The notes beneath the pieces were generated by a model. It made no database searches. It worked only from the letters and a program-made list of their open reading frames with translations, and was not told the DNA's origin. Positions 42,392 to 49,223 of a stretch of 64,000 nucleotides of DNA are shown here, in pieces. This stretch comes from Siderastrea siderea (lineage: Eukaryota > Cnidaria > Anthozoa > Scleractinia > Rhizangiidae), in NCBI GenBank assembly GCA_964030785.1, contig OZ034967.1, positions 60,719,212 to 60,783,211 of the forward strand, read 5' to 3'. Positions within the stretch are counted from its first letter, which is position 1; the number at the start of each line of letters is the position of its first letter. A program made the translations under genes and the position numbers.

Positions 42392-42742
42392 TTATGTCTT
42401 TGTGAAGTGCAACGTCACAATGGTATGGCCTTCACCAAACTTGACCAAGTCTCCTCCGGCACCAATCGTTTCAGCCACTTGAACGTGAATCATTTCCACC
42501 ACCTCATTACGAAGAGACATGTATTGAATGTGCAACGGTTCAAAGTACAGGGTGCCGCGTGCTTCTCGCTTGTACTGGATTTCACGCAACAAATCGGTCA
42601 CGCGATTGCCTACCATCATACTGCCTGCCACGTCGGAGTACACGTGCAACGATCGTGTGGGTTCACCCACCACGGCACGAAACGCCACATTCAAGTTGGT
42701 GAAACGCCAAGAAAGGTGTGGTTGACATTCACAAACCGCCAA
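42392..42742 (-). pseudogene. Penton-like minor capsid protein, C-terminal part
   Basis: This open frame lacks an ATG near its 5' end and continues the single-jelly-roll minor capsid (penton-like) protein from the frame at 42691-43467. It contains VVGEPTRSLHVYSDVAGSMM and ends FGEGHTIVTLHFTKT, typical of the C-terminal strands of that family. It lies in the -1 frame relative to the upstream part. A 32-nt interval between two copies of CGCCAA (42705-42710 and 42737-42742) matches the size of the frame change. Either this copy is broken there or a frameshift is used. Confidence 0.75.
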
Positions 42743-43467
42743 TTACACGTCATACTCAACTTCACATAATCCCCCTCCACTTTCCAAAAAAGGGGCTTGT
42801 TGCTGGTATCGCGGACGTCCGTCGGCGTGGGAATGGAGTCCGAATGAAATTCTTGTAAGAGATTGGGACCCAATCGATACTGACCGGGGGACACTTGTTC
42901 AATCCATCCCATTTTCAGAGCCAAGGTTCTGCCCCATGACACGTGCGCCACTTGCACTTTATAATCCACATTGACGGTATTCAACACCAAATCCCCTTCG
43001 GAGGTCCATTCAAAGGTCGGGTACAATTTGACGCCATTGTCCTCGGCCCATTTGTTGAGGGGTTGGGTTTGTTTCGCACGGGCTTGCACGTAACGATACA
43101 CCAGTTGATGAAAAAAGTGCGATCCCGTCGACGAGGCCATCTCCTTTCTCATATCTCGGCCGTAGACAGTGAGTTCGCGCCGTTGATGCCACCAGCGATC
43201 GTTCCCAAAATCGTCTTGGGCATACACCCGTTCGTGCCATCGTACGTACAACAGAGGATGGGACTCGCCCACTCCTCCTTCTTCCGCTACCACGGGAATG
43301 GTGGGTAAGGATAAACTCACCATGCCCACCATCCATCCTCGTCCTACAAATCGGATGGGTTTAGGCAATCGGTTTCTGAAATGATCACTCTTGTTCCCAG
43401 GAAACTCCTTGGTACTCGCATGACTCATCAACGTCACGTAAAACGAAGAGTTGGGGACGAACGTCAT
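42691..43467 (-). CDS. Penton-like minor capsid protein, N-terminal part (frame-broken)
   Basis: 258 codons encoding the N-terminal two-thirds of the single-jelly-roll protein that would sit at capsid vertices. It opens SSFYVTLMSHASTKEFPGNK, followed by FRNRLPKPIRFVGRGWMVGM, a pattern common in Polinton penton proteins (strand, Asn/Phe-Lys-Leu, then the W-V-G-L/M strand). The frame runs into a stop at 42691 while the family's C-terminus continues in another frame at 42392-42742. The ATG follows the integrase stop directly (TAA-AAA-ATG) with no separate TATA box, so the two are probably co-transcribed. Confidence 0.8.
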   Translation of the reverse strand: MTFVPNSSFYVTLMSHASTKEFPGNKSDHFRNRLPKPIRFVGRGWMVGMVSLSLPTIPVVAEEGGVGESHPLLYVRWHERVYAQDDFGNDRWWHQRRELTVYGRDMRKEMASSTGSHFFHQLVYRYVQARAKQTQPLNKWAEDNGVKLYPTFEWTSEGDLVLNTVNVDYKVQVAHVSWGRTLALKMGWIEQVSPGQYRLGPNLLQEFHSDSIPTPTDVRDTSNKPLFWKVEGDYVKLSMTCNWRFVNVNHTFLGVSPT

Positions 43468-43470
43468 TTT

Positions 43471-44616
43471 TTAGTCACGTCGTCGTCTTTTGGGTGGACT
43501 TGTCTCTTTGGGCGGCCTTGTCTTTTTCCTCTGGGGTGGTTGGAGAGAGGTCACGTCTTGACTACGAATCCAACTATTGTACTTGTCGGGCCACCCTTTC
43601 CACTTGACCAACCAACGATCTTTTTGTCGCTTAAGTACCTTTTCGATGCGAAACACGTCGGACACATGGACTTTTTGTAAATCCTCTTCATAAAACGTAC
43701 CTTGGACGGGGGTATCATCCCATTCGTGAATCTTATACGTGGGCACGGGTCCCGGGACCACACGATGCACCACAAACACTTCTTCAGTCCAACCAGGTAA
43801 ATAGCCTTTGGCAAAGGTACGATGAATCTTGTTGAGACGGACACGATCTCCGACTTTGAATGTAGGTTTTTTCTGGTCTTTCCCTCGTTTGGCATACAAT
43901 CGTTTCCACACCGCTTCTTCGTTGTCCCATGTCACGTCTTGAGGTGCCATACCAATACTTCGATGACGGGTCGCATTATACCCTTGCACCAACTCGGGTA
44001 AGACCTCGTCAAAGCGTAAGGTGTTAGCCGCGGTAAAATAACGGTACAACCGTTCTTTCAAGGTGCGATTAAATCGTTCCACCACACTGGCTTTACCATC
44101 CCCTTCCGTCGAAAAATGTTTGATGCCTTGCTCGTCAAGCCATCGTTGAAAGGTCCGATTATAAAATTCTTTCCCTCGATCCGTTTGCAATCGATTAGGG
44201 TGACGTCGTCCTTCTTTCAAAATCTTGTCAAAGGCATGAACCAACGCCACGCCGGTTTTGTCTTTCAACGGTTGTACCCACGCGTACTTGGACAACACAT
44301 CCAACACCGTCAACAAGTATCGTATACCCCGATTATACTTGGCCAACGGTTGCACTTCCACTAAATCCGCGACCCATTGATCATCTAATCCCCCCACAAT
44401 CACGGGTACGGTGGGAAAACGACGACGCCGCGGTTTATGTAACGTATAGGCCAAATCCCGTTCCAAGACCCGTTGAGCTTTTTTCAAAGGGAGACGATGG
44501 GCTTTAGCAAACCGTTGCACGCCTCCTAAACTGCCGGGGGCTCGAGGATCGTGGTACCGATTCAACCATGATTGGGACACATCCTTTTTCTTTCGAGGGG
44601 CCATACGTTCTGGCAT
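43471..44616 (-). CDS. Retroviral-type integrase with chromodomain
   Basis: 381 residues. It inserts the element and creates the 6-bp duplication. The catalytic core has D84 (WVADLVE), D146 (QTDRGKEF) and E180 (KASVVERFNRTLK), with 33 residues between the last two. It is followed by a basic linker and a chromodomain-like block near residues 325-360 (FRIEKVLKRQKDRWLVKWKG, then W-P-x-x-x-N-S-W). The C-terminal tail is very basic. The N-terminal zinc-binding motif seen in many integrases is not obvious. A second ATG at 44604 is possible. The first 55 bases overlap the preceding small gene. Confidence 0.92.
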   Translation of the reverse strand: MPERMAPRKKKDVSQSWLNRYHDPRAPGSLGGVQRFAKAHRLPLKKAQRVLERDLAYTLHKPRRRRFPTVPVIVGGLDDQWVADLVEVQPLAKYNRGIRYLLTVLDVLSKYAWVQPLKDKTGVALVHAFDKILKEGRRHPNRLQTDRGKEFYNRTFQRWLDEQGIKHFSTEGDGKASVVERFNRTLKERLYRYFTAANTLRFDEVLPELVQGYNATRHRSIGMAPQDVTWDNEEAVWKRLYAKRGKDQKKPTFKVGDRVRLNKIHRTFAKGYLPGWTEEVFVVHRVVPGPVPTYKIHEWDDTPVQGTFYEEDLQKVHVSDVFRIEKVLKRQKDRWLVKWKGWPDKYNSWIRSQDVTSLQPPQRKKTRPPKETSPPKRRRRD

Positions 44617-44915
44617 TCATCCCATAAGGTCGGTATGGTGGGGACCGTGTTGGGATGCGCCTTTTGAATGATTCGATACCATCGCCATGCGTTCGGATGA
44701 GCTTTTAACCATAAGACAAACACCACCCATCGATACAGGTTGCGGTCGACGTGGGTTTCTTCAAACAGGTGGAGAGGATGCGTGTCCTCGGGACAAGGGG
44801 GTATGGGGATTTTAGTACTGGGTTGATGATCATATAAGACTTGACAAAGGGTTTGATGGCATTGCCATTGCACCAGGGACAAGACAGAATCCCACGCATA
44901 ACACACAGACTCCAT
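44562..44915 (-). CDS. Unknown Trp/His-rich small protein
   Basis: 117 residues overlapping the start of the integrase gene by 55 nt. It has aromatic helices (NLYRWVVFVLWLKAHPNAWR) and many Cys, His and Trp residues. I do not recognise a family. Support comes from its ATG (CCATGG context), a TATTAAAAAGG box about 35 nt upstream and the absence of any competing gene in this space. It may precede integrase and penton in one transcript. Confidence 0.55.
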   Translation of the reverse strand: MESVCYAWDSVLSLVQWQCHQTLCQVLYDHQPSTKIPIPPCPEDTHPLHLFEETHVDRNLYRWVVFVLWLKAHPNAWRWYRIIQKAHPNTVPTIPTLWDECQNVWPLERKRMCPNHG

Positions 44916-44957
44916 GGACTAAATAAAAAAAAATTATTCCTACTCCTTTTTAATACA

Positions 44958-45824
44958 TTAAAAGAGACCTAGACGTCCACAGGTGATGGTCTCTAGACCT
45001 TTCTGCCAGTTCTCAACACTGTCACTGTACTTGGGGGGTGGTGGAGCTGGGGCTACCATCATTTCTTGACGGTTCTTGAGATCTTGAATTTCTCGCAACA
45101 ATTGTTTCTCATAATCTGTCAGGGACCGTTCTCGTTCCACGTCCTCTTTCCTTCTGACTCGAGCTGGAGGGCCTGGGATGTCCACTCCACGTTTGGGATA
45201 TCCTTGAGCATCACGGGTGGGCGGTGCAGCGAGTGGATCGGCTTTTTTGGGGGGATGGTCATGAAACCAACTCCAGTACTTGGGACCCAAGGGTTGATCG
45301 GCCCACCGAAAGAAGCCACACGTTTTCTTGGAACAATTCAGAAACAAGCGATCGGGGTTCTGGGTCGAATGACTCTGTTGAAGCGTGGCGGGTTCACGGC
45401 AAAAGCATTGCAAACCACCGCACATGTCCAACACTTCTGCATGAGGTTGACTATACACGGCTTTCATATACTCCAGAACTTGATCTTGTCCACAAAACAG
45501 CAAACACGGTTGCATGGGACATTTCACATAAGGCCATCCCTTTTGAGATTCTCGCGCCTCCAAACGCACCTCATGGCAAGGACATACCATATAGTCCACC
45601 GAACTGGGAGGCATGAGGTCTTGGGCCGTCAAGGTGAATTGAGGTGATGGTGTAGATTGCTCCACCATGTCATTCAATTCTTTCATCATGTCTTCCACCG
45701 CAGCTCGGGTGTCTTCCACCACTTCGCATACCACAGGATCACAGTCCACATTCTCTTTCTTTTTCTTCTTCCCCGCAGGGTGTACGCTTTGCTTTCTCTT
45801 CCGATCCACAGACATCCTGCTCAA
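44958..45824 (-). CDS. GRF-type zinc finger protein
   Basis: 288 residues. A basic, Lys-rich start is followed by two cysteine modules. The first is VCPCHEVRLEARES with YVKCPMQPCLLFCG (about residues 79-110). The second is CFCREPATLQQ with RLFLNCSKKTCGFFRWAD (about 140-178). The second closely fits zf-GRF (CxC, then R-x-F-x-x-C, C-x-F-F-x-W), a single-strand nucleic-acid-binding finger found in DNA repair and topoisomerase proteins. The C-terminus is a coiled coil (LTDYEKQLLREIQDLKNRQ). The likely role is in DNA replication or as an ssDNA-binding factor. TATAAAAA lies 25-30 nt upstream, and the gene diverges from the SLOG-like gene. Confidence 0.75.
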   Translation of the reverse strand: MSRMSVDRKRKQSVHPAGKKKKKENVDCDPVVCEVVEDTRAAVEDMMKELNDMVEQSTPSPQFTLTAQDLMPPSSVDYMVCPCHEVRLEARESQKGWPYVKCPMQPCLLFCGQDQVLEYMKAVYSQPHAEVLDMCGGLQCFCREPATLQQSHSTQNPDRLFLNCSKKTCGFFRWADQPLGPKYWSWFHDHPPKKADPLAAPPTRDAQGYPKRGVDIPGPPARVRRKEDVERERSLTDYEKQLLREIQDLKNRQEMMVAPAPPPPKYSDSVENWQKGLETITCGRLGLF

Positions 45825-45846
45825 AGGTTGTTTTCACCCACCCATG

Positions 45847-46025
45847 CCTTTTTATACCCATGACCCTTGGCTGTCATTGGTCAGCTTATCCTACCCATAT
45901 AAGGACTTCTCATCGTCCCATTGGTCAGCTTTTCCCTCTCCAAATAAGGACCTCTTGTCTTCCCATTGGTTCGTTGTCCCTATTTAAGACGGGCCCTTGG
46001 TCTCTAGATCTTCATTCTCAAAGCA
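45847..46025. promoter_or_regulatory. Divergent promoter with CCAAT/CArG tandem repeats
   Basis: The minus TATA (45849-45856) serves the GRF gene, and CTATTTAAG near 45980 serves the SLOG-like gene. Between them a ~45-bp module repeats. CATTGGTCAGC (reverse CCAAT) occurs at 45875, 45919 and (as CATTGGTTC) 45964. Each of the first two is followed by a CArg-type box, CCATATAAGG (45895-45904) and CCAAATAAGG (45940-45949). CC-(A/T)6-GG is the SRF site consensus. Confidence 0.65.
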
Positions 46026-46721
46026 ATGCCCCCCAACATCGACATGATCGGAGAACAAGATCTCGATGCCTTGGAACTCCAGGTTGGCTATGGCCATGTG
46101 GTGTACACCGGGGGAGCCAGAGGCACGGATGCACTCGTCGAAGAAATGGGCAAACAGTTTGGGATGCAAGTCGAAGTCCTCGTCCCCCCGAACCATCCTC
46201 GAGCCACCTTCATCACCCCGTCGACCGTGGAAGTCTTGATGCTGGCCAACCCCCATCTTCACCAGGCAGCTGAGAAACTAGGCAAACAGATGCCCAGTCA
46301 TTTTTACACCCTGCAATTGCTGCAACGCAATTATCAAATTGCCAAAAAAGCCCATACGATCTATGCGTTTGGCATCTTGGAACAGGATCATAAACGCGTG
46401 AAAGGAGGCACCGGTTGGACCGTGCAATTGGCCATGGATCAAGGCAAACCCGTCTATCTCTTTGATATCCCCAGTCAATCATGGTACCGCTCGGACCATT
46501 ACTACCAAGTCAACGAGAAGGCCGCCACCCTGGTCAGTGGCAGTCAATTTGTCCCTTGGGGACCCAAAAAGCCCACCCTTCATCGAAGCAGTGCTATTGT
46601 GGGATCCCGGGATGTGGACGACAAAACCCGAGCAGAAATTCAAGCCTTATTCAATCGCACCTTCTGTCTCCCCGAGAACATTGATCAATTACGTCTGGAA
46701 CTCGAAGACTTTCATTTGTAA
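46026..46721 (+). CDS. SLOG-like Rossmann protein (YspA/DprA-type fold)
   Basis: 231 residues. Motifs are VVYTGGARGTD (25-35), a phosphate-binding GGxRGxD loop; VPP (53-55); RNYQIAKKAHTIYAFG (101-116), the RN..A..h.h.hh strand; and GGTGWTVQLAMDQGKPVYLFD (127-147), the GT-x-x-T-I/V helix and strand. These belong to the SLOG superfamily, which binds nucleotides or nucleotide-derived signals. Unusually, SSAIVGSRD (188-196), which resembles the family's first strand, sits at the C-terminus, suggesting a circularly permuted domain. It is the only major + strand gene in the middle of the element. The function is unknown. Confidence 0.7.
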   Translation: MPPNIDMIGEQDLDALELQVGYGHVVYTGGARGTDALVEEMGKQFGMQVEVLVPPNHPRATFITPSTVEVLMLANPHLHQAAEKLGKQMPSHFYTLQLLQRNYQIAKKAHTIYAFGILEQDHKRVKGGTGWTVQLAMDQGKPVYLFDIPSQSWYRSDHYYQVNEKAATLVSGSQFVPWGPKKPTLHRSSAIVGSRDVDDKTRAEIQALFNRTFCLPENIDQLRLELEDFHL

Positions 46722-47038
46722 ATAGCTTTTCCATTTTTTACTTTTGGAATTGTACATAGCCTTTTTCAATTTCTTAGTTTTTATTTTTTCAATCTGTACA
46801 TAGCCTTTTTTAGTTTTTACTTTTTGAATTGTACATAGCTTTTCCAATTTGTAAATAGGTGCGCCCCACCCGCGTGGCAAAGAACACACAACTATTTGTA
46901 AAAAAACATCAACTCTTTTTTTAATTAAAAAATTAAAAAAACTGACAACACTGAGTTTGCACGTTAATCATAAATAATGTCTCTTGACGCACAGTAGCCT
47001 TGACTCACAATAAAAAACTCAATCATAAATTAAAAATT
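46722..47038. other. Convergent AT-rich gap with minisatellite
   Basis: 3' region between converging genes. It holds three diverged units around TGTACATAGC (46751, 46795 and 46830) and AATAAA near 47009. No gene seen. Confidence 0.6.
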
Positions 47039-47581
47039 TCAATTGTTCAAATTGGCCATACACCGTTCATAGGCTTCCATAGCGTCTCTCTCCAACTCAT
47101 CCAGCCGACGCCACCGCTCCTGTTCCTTCTTCATCTCTTCAAAAAAATAAATAATGTTCTGCCAGCGAAAGCCCGCATGAATACTGGGGAGATGGTTGAC
47201 CAAATAGCTGTCCAATTCCCGAAAGTGTTCTACACTGATGGGCCACTGGCTCTCGTCCCTGGTCCAGCTGCGGTTCATGTTGATCCACGGGATGACTCTA
47301 TGGACCAATGCTTTGTTCAACATTTTGCATGACGCCCTGGTTTGATAACCGTGGCGGTGGGCATTTTCCATGTACACCACAGACAACAAATAAAGTTCAA
47401 TGAACGCCGCCACGCGCCGCCGGTTCAAGGGCCTCCATGTCTCCTCTCTCCTTTCGTGCATTCTCCAGGCTACTCTCTCGGTATGTGTTCGCTCCCGTGG
47501 CACTAGTCTCCCTACAGCTTCCTCTCCGTTTACATTCACAAAACTACTCAGAGAGCTCAAGGGCCTTCTCGTTTCGGACAT
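47039..47581 (-). CDS. Unknown helical protein
   Basis: 180 residues from ATG 47581. It is mainly helical, rich in Arg/Glu, with FIELYLLSVVYMENAHRHGY in the middle and a C-terminal amphipathic helix (EEMKKEQERWRRLDELERDA). I recognise no family. The frame stays open upstream to 47680, but a TATATAAG box at about 47659-47666 falls inside that extension, so I take the ATG about 80 nt downstream of it. It diverges from the RING gene and is probably early or regulatory by position. Confidence 0.6.
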   Translation of the reverse strand: MSETRRPLSSLSSFVNVNGEEAVGRLVPRERTHTERVAWRMHERREETWRPLNRRRVAAFIELYLLSVVYMENAHRHGYQTRASCKMLNKALVHRVIPWINMNRSWTRDESQWPISVEHFRELDSYLVNHLPSIHAGFRWQNIIYFFEEMKKEQERWRRLDELERDAMEAYERCMANLNN

Positions 47582-47659
47582 TTTTGACCGCAACAACAAA
47601 CATAAGTCACCAAGGACCGGCTCAAAGCTAAGAGTGACGTCCTGGGGCCTCGCTTGACT

Positions 47660-47893
47660 TATATACCCCGATCCGCGCAAAGCCTGATGGTCTATCTAAA
47701 GAGGGGGGAGGGGGGTCCCCCCACCCCTTCCCCTCCCCAAACATGATGGGGTCTTTCTCTCATTGGTTCCTTACCCCTCCCACGGGACCCTTTGTTTCTC
47801 TATAAAAACCACCGTCCCATTTCATGTTTTCACACCCATCGATGATCCAGGCATTAGTTCAGAAGCCCAACAAGTGATTGATCCTTTGGCCTG
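47660..47893. promoter_or_regulatory. Divergent promoter, unknown protein / RING gene
   Basis: The minus TATA is near 47660 and the plus TATAAAAA at 47801-47808. The plus side (47759-47810) carries the module CATTGGTTCC...CTCCCACGGGACC...TTTCTCTATAAAA shared with the polymerase promoter at 33314-33365 in opposite orientation. A C-rich run at 47715-47738 mirrors the G-rich run there. A short upstream ORF from ATG 47842 (11 codons) precedes the RING ATG. Confidence 0.7.
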
Positions 47894-48313
47894 ATGACTC
47901 AATCCAAACCATGTGTGGTCTGTTTGGAACCTCTCGCCAATTATACCACGTTGAGGTGTTGTGGTCAACCTTGTCATGCCATCTGTGCCTACAAATGCCA
48001 AAAGTACCGTCTGACCCAAACATGTCCTAGCTGCCATCTCGTCGCTCCTCTTTCCGTCCTTGAAGTCCTCCATGAAGAATGGAAAGAAGACCCTCCGTTT
48101 GTCCAGCAAGTCAAGGCCCTTTGGAAAGACAACCCTTTATGGTACGGCATTTCCTATAACTTTTTCGGCGAGGGTCAGGAAGGATTCTGGGGAGAACCCC
48201 AACATTCGAATGATGATGCTAACCACAAAACCCTCTACTTTCTGGGGCAAACCAAAACCCAAGTCATTCGACGACTGAAAAACGGGTATGAACTTCTCGT
48301 AAAAGGACAGTAA
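47894..48313 (+). CDS. RING-finger protein (putative E3 ubiquitin ligase)
   Basis: 139 residues. Cys/His spacing KPCVVCLEPL, LRCCGQPCHAICAYKC and TCPSCHL (residues 6-49) fits a RING-type zinc finger (C-x2-C, then C/C-H-x2-C, then C-x2-C). The remaining C-terminal domain is aromatic and unrecognised (LWYGISYNFFGEGQEGFWGE). RING proteins carried by DNA viruses and Polintons are usually thought to redirect host ubiquitination. Here that role is inferred. It is the last gene before the right terminal repeat, and its stop lies only about 10 nt outside it. Confidence 0.75.
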   Translation: MTQSKPCVVCLEPLANYTTLRCCGQPCHAICAYKCQKYRLTQTCPSCHLVAPLSVLEVLHEEWKEDPPFVQQVKALWKDNPLWYGISYNFFGEGQEGFWGEPQHSNDDANHKTLYFLGQTKTQVIRRLKNGYELLVKGQ

Positions 48314-48322
48314 AGGATTTCC

Positions 48323-48700
48323 TTTGTAAAACCCAAGGAAATCTGGCATTAAATTAATTTTTCCAAAATGGCGTCTTTTTTTTATTTTTTATTTTTATTT
48401 ATTTTTTTGGGAGTCCAGGGACCACCCCCGATGCTCCAATTGGACTTTGGACTTTGAGCCCGCGTTTCTCAGCGGTTTTTGCCCACCCTGAGCCCACGAT
48501 CCTTTTTTCATACTGCTCAGCGGTTTCCCATCCTAAAACACGTGACTTCCGGTTTAGGTCACTTCCGGTCATGCGACTTCTCCTTGAGCCCGCAAACCCC
48601 CCTTAGCAACCAAAAACGGTCAGCGGTGACCTTTCCGGTTAGCAACAGTGAGAACCAATCAGAAGCCAGGAAATTTCCCCAACGAGCCCACATTACTACT
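48323..48700 (-). repeat. Polinton right terminal inverted repeat
   Basis: About 378 bp, the reverse complement of 28763-29127 with a few mismatches (for example GCGACTTC versus GTGACTTC-type changes near 48570) and a longer T-rich tract. It ends CATTACTACT. High identity between the two repeats indicates a young insertion or gene conversion. Confidence 0.9.
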
Positions 48701-49165
48701 CTCAGTATCTCTTACTGGAACCAAATCCTTCAACATTCGCAAAAACTTAGTTTTTATTACATATTCAAAGAGAATTATAGCGTTTCTGCCTACCTAGATC
48801 TAACAAGAAAGAATCTAGAAAATCATTAGTAAAACTGAGAATTAGCAGTCATAAACTTCGGATTGAAACAGGTAGATACGACAAAATACCTCGTGATGAG
48901 AGATGTAGTCTCTGCAATTGTAACAAGATTGAAGATGAAACTCGTTTTTTACTAGATTGCCCGAGCTATTCTTCGCTAAGAGACAGGTTCTTTTTTAAAA
49001 TAGAACCTAAAATCCCATTTCTACGACTATTATCACATGAGACCTTATTGTCACATCTAATGAATTGTACTGATTATTTTATAAATATTCAATTAATTTC
49101 ATTCATCTCGTCATGCTTTGAACAGAGAGACAAACTAGTTACAATGGCCACCTCTCTGAATGGTT
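48701..49165 (+). pseudogene. LINE ORF2 fragment, part 3 (after Polinton)
   Basis: Starts with the right copy of the target duplication (CTCAGT, 48701-48706). It continues the LINE C-terminal domain: SYWNQILQHSQKLSFYYIFK, KLRISSHKLRIETGRYDKIP, then the zinc-knuckle-like CSLCNCNKIEDETRFLLDCP block (about 48909-48968). It proves that the element landed inside a LINE. One frame change near 48825 shows that the LINE was already decaying. Confidence 0.7.
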
Positions 49166-49223
49166 AAAAATAAGAAATAGTTGTAATCTCTTTAGTTATT
49201 TTAATTAAGTAAGAAATTAATTG

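Larger units (their letters stand above)
28763..48700. mobile_element. Polinton/Maverick (adintovirus-like) element, near-complete
   Basis: A 19.9-kb element with inverted termini beginning AGTAGTAATGTGGGCTCG, long terminal repeats and a 6-bp target duplication. These are the hallmarks of Polintons. It carries the family's defining genes: protein-primed DNA polymerase B, retroviral-type integrase, packaging ATPase, adenain-like protease, and double- and single-jelly-roll capsid proteins. Codon composition is GC-richer than the flanking host DNA. It also has accessory genes and a Pol III tRNA-like gene. Most genes are open, but the penton gene is frame-broken, so this copy may not form particles by itself. 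It is an endogenous virus-like transposon of an animal genome. Confidence 0.95.

Noticed and set aside
42691..42742. Programmed -1 frameshift in the penton-like gene
   Set aside because: No in-phase X-XXY-YYZ slippery heptamer is visible, and the hexamer-flanked 32-nt interval gives a simpler explanation.
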